64,000 bases of DNA from Toxonevra muliebris (lineage: Eukaryota > Arthropoda > Insecta > Diptera > Pallopteridae), in assembly GCA_963691655.1 (NCBI GenBank), contig OY829329.1, positions 63,048,852 to 63,112,851 of the forward strand, written 5' to 3'. The position numbers were made by a program, and so were the translations under genes. A model generated the notes under the pieces. The model searched no databases and was not told where the DNA came from. It worked only from the letters and a program-made list of their open reading frames with translations. Every line of letters begins with the position of its first letter. Position 1 is the stretch's first letter. This document shows, piece after piece, positions 19,130-31,692 of the stretch.

Positions 19130-22115
19130 TCACTTATTAAGAAACTTAAATGTATTTGCTATGAAAACTAATTGAAAAATGTGAAGAAAGGTTCTCTTTA
19201 CTGTGGAGGTCGATTTTATTTTTAGATGATCAATACTATGAATATTTTCCTACATGTTAACAATAGCAATTAGTAGCTTATAAATAATCACCATAGCTGC
19301 TTTCCAAAAATCACGCTGAAATAAAGCAAGTTACTATAACTTGCTAAAAACGAACATAGAAATAGAGGAAAAATAAAAAGCTAATAGAATCATACTCCCT
19401 ATCAATACTGTCGGTAATGCCCCTCTATGCGTTCAGTGCATATAAAACTATTAATCACTAATATCTCCCATTAGAGCATAAGATATGAATAAATCATTTT
19501 CTAAATTGGGTTATCAACGATATCCCTAGTAGTTCTAATTTGAGTCTTGGGTGATATATTCGATCTGGGGAACCGTAAACATAGTTTGTGGTTCATTTCT
19601 ATTTCCCCAGATTTATACAATTTGCCATTAGAACGATCTTACATCTCCAAAATAAATCAGTATTTGTTACTGATGATGCTGAGCCATCAGGCATTCAGAC
19701 TTTCTTTCTAGAATACTTCATTCATAAGACAGTATATCCTCGGGCTGTGAGTTCTAGAAGTTCTGTCTGTGAGACAAAAATCCAAGATGAACGATTTAGA
19801 ATTTCATACATGCATATGTAAATTAAGTATGTATTTATACAAAAGTGTGATATGCATAAAATTTAAGTTGCAGAAAAACAAAAGTTCAACAGGTTTGCTA
19901 TTTAAGATTTAAACTTATAAACAATTCAATTTACTACTATGAGATTTTGTTTTTTTTTTTTTTTTCTTTTAATTTTTGCACATTTTATAGTATTTAAGAA
20001 TGACAAAGCAACAAGTTCGCTACTTAATAATATATATTTTTTTTTCTTCTTCTTTTTGTATATTTTAACTAAGTTTTTTTCAAGGAAACTCATTATGAAA
20101 AACTGTCAAAATTATGCTTAACTTATATAAAAATGTTAATGAAATAATTAAACAAGAAATTTGTTTACAAATTTTGTGCGGAATCTTGGATGTGAAATTA
20201 AAAAATCTAAAAATTATTAACGCATTTACTAGGAGTCACGCAACAAGAAATTTTGTGAAACTTGGGTTGAATTTGCTGCTGCTATTAATTTTAATTATAA
20301 TAAAAAAAAAAAACAACACGAAACCTTAAACTTTACAAAAAAAAAAGTTAAAAACCTTTTTTTTTTTTTAAAAAAAAAACAAGATAAACAAAATTTACAA
20401 ATTGATTTAAATAATTACGTTTTCTTACGCTTGTTCATTTTATTTTTCTTAATTTTTTGATGGCTTGACATTTAATGTGCACTATTAAAAATTATATTAA
20501 ATGGAAATTACTTTTTTATAGCTACAGCTATTTTGTTTTGAGGTTATCTATGTGCAAAAAATCTGCCGCTTTTAAATTTTAAATGTGTTTGACTTCATTT
20601 TTTGGCATTTTGGTTTAATGAGCAAAAGCTGACAAAGCTACTAATTGTGCAAAAAGGTATTTATTTTCTTGTTTTGTTACGAACTGAGGCCTATCCATTG
20701 CTTGTAATCTCCCAAGAGATTTTTATAGTGTCTGACTAACTAAATATTTTGTTGCATAAATTTCACACCAGAATATGTTGTCACCTAAAAATAAATAACA
20801 AACAAAAAATGTGGATGCTGTGTGCTTCAGCAACAGCAGCTGTAAAATCAAGCGTAATAAGCTCAAAGCAATTTATGTCAACTCTTTGGCCTTTTAAAAT
20901 GCGGTCTTAAGGGATTTATGCGGTGGCGTTAGTTGTTGCTTACTTGGAATTATAACTAAATTCGCTTGAATTAAATATGACAGCATAGTAAATAATTGAG
21001 AAAGTAGAAAAAGGAAGTTTTAAACATTTCAACACGCAAAGTAAACCTTTATACGGTAGTTACCTTCAATAAAGAAAAACTATGGAAAATCGCATTTACA
21101 CCAACACCAACACCAATTTGATCCCACAATTCCTAATGAAGTCATGTTAAGAGACTTTCATTTGAAATTGACATTTCATTTACTATTTTTATTCCAACTT
21201 ACAATGTAACTAAGTATAAAAGTTCAGAGCGAGAGAGAGGGGGTAGAGGAGAGAGGAGAAAGAGAGATACCAACTCTATTTCGTCGTAAACATTTGTAAC
21301 GCTTTAAAGCCGCTTAAAAACTGACATTTATTGTTAGTTGTCATTAGTGTTGCAGCAATTGTTGTTGTTATTGTAGTAGTTGCTGTTTTATTGTTATTAC
21401 TATTGTGTGTGAGTTTGTATGTGATTTTTGGTTGCTGACATGTTACACGAAATTATTTCGAAAAATTGAATTTGACAAACATTTCTATTAATCTTATTTC
21501 ATTTATTTCATTTGTTATACATAGTTGCATGTATTTTTTTTTTCTTTGCTGTACTTGTGTTGATTGAAATTGGTTGATTTGAAAGTACATACAAAAATAG
21601 AAGGTATTTTGTAATATTTTTTTGGTTAAGTATTAAAGTATTTTTAGTTTTTATGATGTAATTAAGCTGAAGGGTAGCAGTAATAACCGAGAGACTGAGA
21701 AAGGGGAGACAGAGAGATTAATGTATAGTAAGCTTAAAATACTTAATTGTAATATAATTTGATTTTCTTCATATAAAATTTATAATTATTGGACATTTTT
21801 TTTTGCTAAACAATATATAATACCATTAATTTTTGGAAAGCATGTTTGAGTATATTTTCCTAACGATTACATTACCGGGCTTCGAAAGTTTCGAATCCAG
21901 AACTTTCTGATCCAGAGGTTTCTCTTATTCAAAAAGTTTTTAGTTCAAGAGAAACTAATGCCAAAATTTTATATCGGGAAGTAAAGATTTTATCCTTTAA
22001 TCACCGTTTCCTCTCTTTGTTCCCTCCAATTGGATCTGCCAGTTATTTATATTGATCTGTTTAACTTCCCTTATTCTTATAAATGCAAAACCCTAAATTA
22101 AAAAAAAAAACGTTT
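19130..22115. other. AT-rich stretch without recognised genes
   Basis: Poly-T and poly-A runs (19949-19964, 20306, 20357), a GA run at 21228-21267 and a (GTT/GTA)n patch near 21355-21405. An open frame near 19588-19821 shows no recognisable motif or splice context. Confidence 0.6.
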
Positions 22116-22119
22116 TTTA

Positions 22120-22765
22120 CTTGAGTCTTTCATTTCAATTGAAGAGATAAACCTACTGAGTACAGTTGTTCGAGAGAATGAAACTCCAATGTATTTGCAT
22201 ATATGTATTAATAAAAATCTACAATTGATATGCTATATTAAAGTTTGTTGCTTGAGTCTCTTGCTCTTATGCAAAGAGAGGGAGAGAGAGACCCAAAGAC
22301 TACTGCATTGTTTTTGCATTTAAATATAGATACGCAAAAGTTTGTTGTTTGAGTCTTTCATTGTTTTAATGCACTAAGAGTGCTTAGAAGCAATAATGCA
22401 ATTGAGAGAGAGCGAGCGAGAGAGAGAGAAGCATTGTTTTTGCGTATTTGTATGTGCAATCAAAAGTTTGTTGCTTGAGTCTTTCATTATTTCAGTACAT
22501 TGAGAGTGCCTAGAAGCAATTATGCAATTGAGAGAGAGGGAGAAAGAGAGAAGCATTGTTTTTGCGTATTTTATGTGCAATCAAAAGTTTGTTGCTTGAG
22601 TCTTTCATTATTTTAGTGCAATAGCACTGAGTACTTAAAAGCAATATTGAGTACAATTGAGATAGAAGGAGCGAGTGAGAGGCTAATGCGTTGTTTATAT
22701 CAAATACTAATCATATATTAAATTAAATTATAAGTTTGTTGCTTGAATCTATTTGTTAATATATG
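22120..22765 (+). repeat. ~122-bp tandem array, four to five units
   Basis: Units start AAAGTTTGTTGCTTGAGTCT near 22239, 22338, 22463, 22584 and 22731. The best pair is 121-125 bp apart. Each unit carries AAGCAATWATGCAATTGAGAG, a GA run and a GCATTGTTTTTGCGTAT block. Outer units are eroded. The minus-strand open frame here is two repeat units read through. Confidence 0.85.
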
Positions 22766-22769
22766 CAAC

Positions 22770-25510
22770 ATGCATACATGAAGGTGTGGCCAAACCTACT
22801 TTTACACCTTCAATCATCGACAATAACGATGAAAAAAGAAACAGACGGAAATATAAATCACTTTCATTAATACGTCAAAAAAAAAAAAAAAACGCGGTAT
22901 AGCCCATGTAAAAGTTCATTTAAGTAATCAATAGTTTTCTTGCAACTTGCCACAACAACAATCAATGAGCGCGTGTGCACTTTAATCAATTCACCTATGC
23001 ATGCACCAATAATAACTAAAAGTAATATGTAGCACCATTTTTTTCTTTTTTTTTCTTGAGACCCTACTAAAATTGAGATTTATAGATTGTTGTTTTTTCT
23101 GCAGCAGCATCAACACCAGCTCCTTTTACTCTGCTGCTGTATAACATTAACGTTAATTTCTGATTTTCTGCGCTTGGTTGAAGGTTGTTTAATGGTAGTT
23201 TGTGGTGATGGTGATGGTGGTGGCATTATGAATTTTTTTCTTCTCTATGTTGTTGCAAACGTTTGCAGCTGACCGCTTGCTATTTATGAAATTTTCAGTT
23301 TTCGTTGTTTCACTTTCACAAAAAAAGAAAAAACAAATCGCAACCAAAACCAAGTAAATCTATTTTTTACATTGTTTCTTCAAGCTAAAGACTTCCTGCT
23401 CTTATTTAATGCAAGTATTTACATATTTACATTTTCCTGTCTCAAAGCGGGAGTTTGAGGTTATTACAAAAAAAATCATAACTTGCGGCTAGTTGCATGC
23501 AGGCCACCCATACCTCACTCTCTTGCTTTACGGTCACACTAATATTCAAAGCAGAACAAAATTGCGAAAAAGATAATACAATACAATAATAAAAGATAGT
23601 GTAAAAGTGTTGAAATATTGTTAAAATAAATATATATAATAAAATAAAACAAGACCCAAAAACAAAGTAAAAGTTAATAAACAAAAAAATTTTGCCATAG
23701 AAATAAATATGTGTTAAAAACAAATTTGTTTTAAAAATAAATTTGTTTCTTTTGTTTTACTACATACCTATGAAAAATTCGCTTGGCATTACACTAACTT
23801 CATTTACTGCAAATAAATCATCATTTATGCTCATAAAGCGTACCACATAGCACGTGTTTTAAATGTATAGTTCCATCCACAACTTTAGTACTGTTAGCTA
23901 CTGTGATACATATGCTGAGTCTGGGGCCAAAACTTTTGGTATTAACGTATACTTAAAAAGCCACATTTACAAGAAGTTATAACCAATTTTTACGATTATA
24001 AAATATTAAACCATAAATTTATAAAAAATTTATATATGTATATTAAAAAAAAGAGAAGAAAAATGCTATTGCTATTTAAACTTTGCTATGCTTCATTGCA
24101 GTAAATTTGTGTATGTGTGTGTATGTGTATATTTTGCCACTGCCACTGTGTAATCGCTTTATTACCAATAGTTATAGCCAAATGCATGGCTAACGTGTCA
24201 TGGTAAAATGAACTTTTGCTGCTAGATTTTTGTTTTACAACATATTTCTGAAGCATGTACATATCTGTTTTTCGAGCTTGCCCACATTCTGGTAATAAGT
24301 TTTATTTCTAAAGATTTCATTGAATTTATATACTGTCAAATTATAAACAAATCTTTAAGTTAATTTTTATGAGTTCACCAAAAGTTTATAGTTTCTTCTT
24401 TTTTTAGTTTCTGGTTTTTATTTTGGAAATATTAAACACTTTACTGCTAAGAGTTTAAGATAATTACAATTTATGAGTGCACAGCAGCATAAGTTTTAAA
24501 ATATCTATAAATACAGCGAATACTTTTACAGCGTCTTTACCACTGAAATACATTTTTATGTATAGAAGAAATACACACATTTCAGATGTCTTGCAAAATA
24601 TTTTTAATAAACATGTATACATAATTTTTTATTACATTTTATTAATATCCTTCATGTGTTTTGTAATTTTATTATATTGTGTGTATTCTTCTAAAAAAAA
24701 TTAACTTTTTTCACAAAAATTCTATAATTTTTTTTTACACATCGCTCACTATAAATAATTTTTATATTCTGTAATAAATTTCAAAATATTGTTCAACATT
24801 ATTTTTAACAAATTTTTATTTACACTCATTATGTACCTATGTCATATTTTTTAGAAAATTTATTTTTCAGCACCCAATAAATTTGCATGCTAAATGCAGC
24901 AATAGTATTTTGTTTAGACCTTAAAATATTTGGTCTGCGTATAATAATAATGAACCAGTGCTTTTTTGTTTTCTGTCTACATATCTACATAAACAACTTG
25001 ACTTTGCTGTGCATAAATGTAAAATTAAATAAATTTTGAAATAATTCAAAAGTAGAGTAATGTGCCAGGGTGAGCAAGTGCTTGTTTTGTCTGGTTGAGA
25101 CACTTGCGTTAATTGTGCGTGTATTTAGAAGAAACATGTTACACCTAAATCAACCACATTTACACTCGCTTTTGTTGTGCATAAAATAACGTAATAATAA
25201 GTATTTTAAAAGCATTAATATATTAAAAAAAGAATAAATAAAACAACCTATGAAAATAATTTTTCTTTTTGAACAAAATAAATGAAATAAACTTTTGGCA
25301 GAAATTCTCCGATTCATGGTTTTAAATATTATTTAATTCCTATTAAAACGAAAAAAAACACCCACAAAATGTCAATGATTCCGTAAATAGAAGAATCATT
25401 GAAATACGAATCAGTCACAAAAATAAAATAATTTTTTTACTTAGCACTGATGAGAAACCCAAGCAACTATGTAGAAGAGTGTAGCTTAAAGGAATGGAAA
25501 ATGAACAAAT
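22770..25510. other. AT-rich stretch without recognised genes
   Basis: Simple (TGG/TGA)n near 23200-23223, (GTAT)n near 24110-24130 and homopolymers. A minus-strand GTATGT donor-like motif follows CATAG near 23764-23759, but it lacks a convincing acceptor. Confidence 0.6.
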
Positions 25511-25512
25511 AA

Positions 25513-27085
25513 ATGTTACAGCATGCAGCACCAGTTATTTGCGAATTCATTTATAATTACTATACAAATCAAAGTGAATTCATTTTTAAATGGATGATCA
25601 TAAAAGTTAGAATCAAAAAGACTTTGAATCTTAACCCTCTAGTTCTCAAGCCCGCCTCTAGACGGCCTTCACCCAAAAGGATGGAATTGCCACCATAACA
25701 GGTTTCTGTTGCTAGATTTTATCATATCGTTTAGACCCAAACTTTTAAAAAAATGCATCAGTTGTGAGCTATGATGCGTATTACAAAAGTTAGCGACAGT
25801 CAAAGTTAAAAATTTGTGAAAAATAGAAAAATTATCAATCAAAAATTTTGGAACTAGAGGGTTAAAGTTTTCTGGCAGTGCAGGCGAGCTTTCGACAAGA
25901 CTTGGGGTCTGAATCCAGCTCTGGTATATTGAGTATACATTGCTCTTGTGAGACCTATTGTCACTTATGCCTCTTTAGTATGGTGGAGACGAACTTAAGT
26001 TAAATCCACAGTATACACTCTAACCAGACTTCAGAGAAGTGTGTGCCTGGTTTTCACTGGTGCAATGTGTACTACATCTGCTGATGCCCACAATGCCTTG
26101 CTTGACTTGCTTTCACTGGATCTTCAAATCCGTAAAGAAGTGATGAGAGCGGCACATAGACTCCGGCTAAATGAAGTCTGGCATGTCAAGGTGGCAGTTG
26201 TCAGTACAGCGCCCACTGTTTTTGATGTCCGTAGACAATCATGTGCATTGTAACCGCTTCGGAAGAAAATATGATGTCAGGTTCTCGGAACGTGATCAAT
26301 GGTTAAGTCTAGATGTTGTATTCCGGGGTCTCCGTCATGTCTTCTATACCCACGGATCCAAAACCTCAAACGGTACTGGATCCGGTTGGTACTTGGACGG
26401 TGAGATTAAGTACTCTTTTTCCACTGGAAAGATGGCGTCAGTCTTCCTAACGGAGGTTTTCGCTATCCTAGACGTGGTGAGCTGGATAATTGAGAAGAGA
26501 TGGCATGGGAAGTGAATAGGCATCTGTAGTAATAGCTAAGCTGCACTGATGACCCTTGCTAACCCTGTCAGCTCCTCAAAATTGAACAGCGAGTGTAAGG
26601 CAAAACTAAATAGTGTTGTAAAACACAACAAGTTATGCCTTATATGGGTTCCCGGACACTGTGGTATTGCAGGGAATGAACTAACTGATGAACTAGCTAA
26701 TGAAGGCTCTGCAATTACACCATGGGGTCCGGAACCTTTTCTTAGCGTAAGTTCTTGGGAGTTCTATCAATAGAGAAAGATGGTCCGAGCTTGACTCCTG
26801 CAGAACCGCAAAGTGCTTTGTGAGACAGCCTAACAGGAAATCAGCGGAATTTCTTCTAAAACTGAGAAGAAAGGCCCTGAGATTACTGGGGGCACAAAAC
26901 ATGTGGTCAGCATATGACTAACATAGGCGTGATCTCCGATACAACCTGCAAATCGTGTCATTATCGAGGATTATCTTTGTAGCTGTTCGATATTTGCGAG
27001 AATCATGTTAGAGCTGTTGGATGTCTTCCTGACCTTCTGAGGTTCATCAGTGAAACAAATAAGTTCAAGTTTAAAAGACCTTAGA
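25513..27085 (+). pseudogene. Non-LTR retrotransposon ORF2 remnant: RT C-terminus plus RNase H (dead)
   Basis: The order is RT C-terminal region (CRRAFDKTWGLNP from about 25880, RPIVTYASLVWW near 25950-25985, TGAMCTTS near 26055-26080), then a ribonuclease H domain (YTHGSKTSNG near 26345, LTEVFAI near 26447, LIWVPGHCGIAGNELTDELA at 26639-26698). RNase H-bearing non-LTR elements of the I, R1 and LOA groups have this layout; the exact clade is uncertain. The first RNase H Asp is His and the SDS motif is SNS followed by a stop; the Glu and the late Asp remain. Stops such as TGA within the RT and several frame changes show that it is dead. A MITE splits it at 25635-25861. A C-terminal tail with a zinc-knuckle-like CKSCH stretch (near 26951) extends to about 27085. 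Confidence 0.9.
25635..25861 (+). mobile_element. piggyBac-like MITE, 227 bp
   Basis: TTAA stands at 25631-25634 and 25862-25865, immediately outside perfect termini CCCTCTAGTTC and GAACTAGAGGG. TTAA target duplication with CCC-starting ends is the piggyBac pattern. There is no coding capacity. The interior (GGAATTGCCACCATAACAG, ATATCGTTTAG, GTTAGCGACAGTCAAAG) matches the reverse complement of the copy at 39937-40435, but this copy lacks about 270 bp of that interior. Confidence 0.88.
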
Positions 27086-27225
27086 CCTTTCTTCCTCTCA
27101 TTTATCTCGTCACATATCTTTCTTGTCTTTCTACTCTCTTCTACTGGCTCTATCTTGGGTATAGGGCAATAGTCTTTGAGACTGAGTGCTTTTGTTTAGT
27201 CGAGCCCACCTTCAACTCTAAACTT
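27086..27225 (+). mobile_element. Probable 3' UTR of the non-LTR element
   Basis: Pyrimidine-rich sequence following the coding remnant, ending around CGAGCCCACCTTCAACTC. The exact 3' end and any target duplication are not visible. Confidence 0.4.
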
Positions 27226-27539
27226 TAACGAAATTATCGTAGTTGAATCGTTCATTTTTTGTTTCACAAACGACTTAGTGAAACGAGAACTGTAAACGAA
27301 TACAAAAAGAATGTATATTAAATAGCTCGCGAATATATTTTTCATACCACGAAATGATTTTATGGTAATCGCTCATTCATGCGTTTAGCCATTTATTTGC
27401 TTGTTCTTTTCGTGAACGATTAAATGAAGTGAGCTTTAGTGAGTCGTCGGTAGAGTTTCCTTCAACGTTCTGCATTTATTTTCTCATAAATTATACAAAA
27501 TTTATTCCAGAGGAGAGATTTGTTGAAATTCAGTAATTG

Positions 27540-27930
27540 TGACACAGATTGTCTCATATTAAGTTCTCTGATTCCAAATTTAAACATAGAAAACTTTTTC
27601 AACTACTTACATGCAACAAACTTTTCAAACTATTTTTTCTCAGGGAAAATTCTTTTATTCCGACTTCTCTAATATAAGATTTTTTGATTTAGAATTAGAT
27701 GTAATTTGAGTCAAAATTCTTTATCTTCTAGAATGCAAACTAAATTTCAACTCCTTCAAAACATTTTCGAATGCGAAAGTCTCGATCAATACATTTTCTA
27801 ATACAAAAGTCAACAATCGGTTATTGCCGTACTGAGTATTGAAATTTTTAAAATGAATGAAATCTGTATGGAATGGATTTGGAATAGCTTGTGAATGAAT
27901 TTTTCTTTTAAATTCTTTCAAAATATTTCC
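27540..27930. repeat. Degenerate array related to 29.7-31.4 kb
   Basis: Diverged units such as TTCTCTGATTCC, TATTCCGACTTCTCTAATAT and AATTCTTTATCTTC resemble the larger CCGACTTCT array. No conserved coding is seen. Confidence 0.5.
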
Positions 27931-29690
27931 TTGTATTAATTCGTCATTTTTCTTTTTTGTTTTCCTTTATAAAATATCTGAATACTTGTCATACTTTTTT
28001 ATTTTATTATATATTTTTATTTTTAGAAAAAAGTATTACAAAATTGTATTGAGAAAAGTAAATCGCATTTATGTGATATGGTTAGACAACACGGTAGCCA
28101 TCAAATTCAAAATATTGCTCATATTTTCCGCTTCATATCGCTTAAGATAAAAATAAAATTGACGTCTGCGCTGGTTCACTTACAATTTCATATACATAGT
28201 TATTAAATTGAAAATACTATTTCATATACATAGAAAGACTAGAGTAGTAGACCACCATAATCATCCATGCCAACGAACCAAATATCGCATAATGTCCAAC
28301 TGCCACAAGTCGATGTAATAGCAAAAATGGTAGCAGCAATTTGACACACACACACACACACATACACACATACATACATACAGACAGAGAGAAAAACCGT
28401 GTGCTTTATATATGTATGTATGTATGTATGTACAATAAATTGAAAACGATCAAACGATCATCCAACATTTGATAACAGCAAATTAAAATAAAAGCATTAC
28501 ACTTTCAAAGCAATTTTAGAGTATAACGTCATTGTTGGTTGTTGCTGTTTTACTGCTGTTGCTGTCATCGTCTGTCTACAGTTGTGGTGGATATTTAAAA
28601 CATGGCGTTTAACTATCAACAAAACTAAATGCAACATTCACTTGGCTGCAACACAAAGCAAGCACACACACACACACACTCTAAACCAAGTAAAAACACA
28701 CGAAACCAAAAAGAAGAAGAAAGTTAAATATATTTTTTGGCCAATTGAAATTGGAGCATTCTTTGACTTAAATATGCACAACAACACAATAAAGTGAAGT
28801 GAAAAAACTAAAGAGTCAAAAACTAAAAAGTGCAGTGCGCTTTGTATTTTTTTTTTTTTTTTTTGATTATGTAATCGCGCAGTGCATGCTTAGTGGTGTA
28901 TGTAGCTTTGAATACAACAACAACAGCAGCATAAATATATTGCCTGCCTTGCATATTTCCTGTTAGCGGTTTTTGCTTCTATTACTCTACTCTATACCAC
29001 TTCAATCTACTCCACCACCACTAGCTAACTAGGAATATTACAATATTGGACTAAATAGTTTTTTTTTTTTTTAAGTTCGCCGCTACTTTTTGAATACTTT
29101 TTGTTCGAATGTTCGACGACGAGTACGTTTGATCTGCTGCTACTGATATGCGCTAAAATGATTGGAAATGTAACAAACGTTTTTACTTTTTTTTTTTTTT
29201 TATCTTTTTTTGCAGTTTTCAAAACTATTTCAATTTGGTTTTTTATTCCTTTTTTCATTTTTTTTTGTTTAGCCTCATGGTTTAGCTTAAAGTCGAATTT
29301 TGAAATAATTGTCATAAATCAAAGCAAAAGCACATTTCAGTTTAGTTCAGTTGCGTTGTTGTCGTCGTTTTTTTTTTTTTTTTTTTTTTGATATGCAAAT
29401 TATACAAAATTTTTTATTAGGTTCAAAAGAGCTGTGCATTAATATGCATTTTATTCATTCGTTTTGCTTGTTTTTTAATTTATGTATCACTCACTAAGCA
29501 GAGTTTAGAGCATATTTCCTAGTGATTACTGCATGCATACCCAAATACTTTGAGATTCATATTGAATATTCATTTAACTTGCGGTTAAATTTTGATGTTT
29601 CCTTGAGTTTTTCACTTCTTTTGCTTTTTTAAAGAAAGAAATATAAATATTTTTAAGCTTTGATTTGTAGAAATTAACTATAGAACAAAA
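27931..29690. other. AT-rich stretch with microsatellites
   Basis: (CA)n/(CATA)n at 28344-28390, (TATG)n at 28411-28431, (CA)n near 28663-28680 and poly-T runs up to about 22 bases (29370-29390). No gene is recognised; open frames here are T- or A-driven. Confidence 0.65.
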
Positions 29691-29699
29691 ATGTTTATA

Positions 29700-31350
29700 A
29701 AAATATCTCCGACTTCAAATTTTTCGGGTCAAATTCCTTGTATTCTGGAACTTAAAACTGTTCCAAATTCTCCAATTCTCTGGTAGAGAAAAAAAACCCA
29801 CAAAAAAAAAAAAAAAATACAAAATTTTCTCACTGAGAAATCAAGGAAAGTTCTTCGATTTTTGGAACGAAAATTTCTTCTAAATTCCCTCTTCTTTGAT
29901 TCTGCGTTGAAGTTCTGTAAGATGCAATGGCTCAAATCGTGAGTGGGCTTGAAAAAATTCTTTAAATATGAAGTTGATTGTTCCAACAATGGATATTCTG
30001 ATTCCAATTGATCCATAAATTTCCTTTGATTTCTTCAATGCAAAACTTTCTGACTATGAAATTGAATTTTCAGAGACAAAATTTGAATTCGACTTTCGGT
30101 ACAAAAAATTCTCCGACTGCGACTACTGACCCATAAAATTCTTCCAACGTCTCCAATACAAAATTTTCTGAATTTTTATTTGGGTTTTCAGTGGTGAAGT
30201 TTCTCTGACTGCGACCTCTGACTTGCAAAATTATTTCGATTTCTTCAATGGAACATTTTTTTACTTTGAATTCGATTTTTCGGATACAAAAATTCTCTAT
30301 CTGCGGTTTGTGGGTCGCTACATTCTTCCGACATTTTCGATAGAAAATTTTCTCATTACGAAATTAAATTCTTAAAGGCAAATTTCTTTAAGTGCGATTT
30401 CTGACCTACAAACATCCTTCCGACTTCTCTAACACAAAAGTTTTTGACTATGAATTCAACTTTTCAGAGGCAAAGTTTTCTGGCTCCGACTTCTGACTTG
30501 TAAAATTATTCCGACTTCTTCAATGGATAGCTTTTTTACTCTGAATTCGATTTTTCAGAGACAAAATTCTGTGACTGTGGCATCCGACCAATTGAATTCT
30601 TTCTCAATATTAAATTTTCTGACTTTGAATTCAATTTTCAGAAACGATATTCATTGACTCTAACTTCTGACCCACAAAATTCTTTCGACTTTTTTAATAA
30701 CTAATTTTTTTTACTCTTCGATTTTTGCGTCAAAATTTTTTTAACGCCCGCGATTTCTGTTCTGATTTCTCAATTACAAAATTTTTTTACTATGAGTTTG
30801 ACTTTTCGTAGATTAAATTCTCTGACTGCGATTTCTGTCCCGATTTCTCAATTAAAAATCTTTTTATTATAAGTTTGACTTTTCGCAGATTAAATTCTCT
30901 GACTGCGACTTCTGACTTACGAAATGGTTCAAACTTCTTCCCTGTGAAGTTGTCAGCCTGCAAATTTGAGTTTTCGGAAGAAAAATTGTCTGGCTGTAAA
31001 GTTCCATAAATCTTCTCCGAACTTTTCAATCCAAAATTTTCTGAAAATTAAGTCAACTTTTAATAAGCAAAGTTTTCTGAACCACAAAATTCTTTCGACC
31101 ACAATGCAAACATTCTTTTGAGTATGGTTTCAACTTTTCGATGGTGAAATTCTCTAATTCTGATCCAAACTTCTCTAAAGTAAAACTTTCCGACTATGAA
31201 TTCAGCCTGAGAAGGTAAAATTTTAGGACTTCTTCAATGCAAAATGTTACAACTGCAAAATCGGTGCCTTTGAGTCCAAATTCTTCGTCTTCTGAAATTT
31301 AAAATTCTTTGACTCTGCGATGAATTTTTGTCATACAAAATGGCTCCAAC
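29700..31350. repeat. Degenerate ~80-110-bp array of TCTCTGACTGCGACTTCTGAC units
   Basis: A pattern of CTCTGACTGCGACTTCTGAC, then AAAATTCTTCCGACTTC, TTCAATGCAAAATTTTCTGA and TATGAATTCAACTTTTCAGA recurs through the stretch. Clear motif occurrences lie near 30112, 30217, 30488, 30820 and 30898. Divergence is high. A pair of near-identical blocks (GTTTGACTTTTCG, AGATTAAATTCTCTGACTGC) at about 30796 and 30870 shows more recent local duplication. Confidence 0.7.
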
Positions 31351-31524
31351 TACTTACGGGTCTAGAAGAAGGAAATCAAATGTATTCCCCATTCTCTTAC
31401 ATTCTTTTCGCTAGTTACTTCAACACAAGATTGAAAATAAACTAATGTTACCAAGAAAATACTGTAATATCAGTAGAGTTATTCTATAACTGAGTTTTTT
31501 AAATAAAATGTCTTTCACTTCACC

Positions 31525-31692
31525 TTAGAACAGTGACGGCCAACATACGCTTTATTGTAAAACGTGCTTAAAAGCTGCTCAGTTGTCGCTGTCTCTTTTC
31601 TTCGCACATACTTCAGTGCAAATGTTTTTTAATTACTAATTAGTGAACCTATGCATTTAGTCAATTGCGTATAAAGGGCGTCACTGTTCTAA
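31525..31692. mobile_element. 168-bp MITE with TTAGAACAGTGACG termini
   Basis: The left end TTAGAACAGTGACGGCC and the right end, read from outside as TTAGAACAGTGACGCCC, are inverted repeats with one mismatch. The interior is AT-rich and non-coding. The superfamily is unclear: TTA/TAA belongs to the inverted ends themselves and no longer target duplication is evident. Confidence 0.65.

Noticed and set aside
27225..27440. Short inverted repeat AATCGTTCA / TGAACGATT
   Set aside because: Only 9 bp pair over about 170 bp, which is expected by chance in AT-rich DNA.
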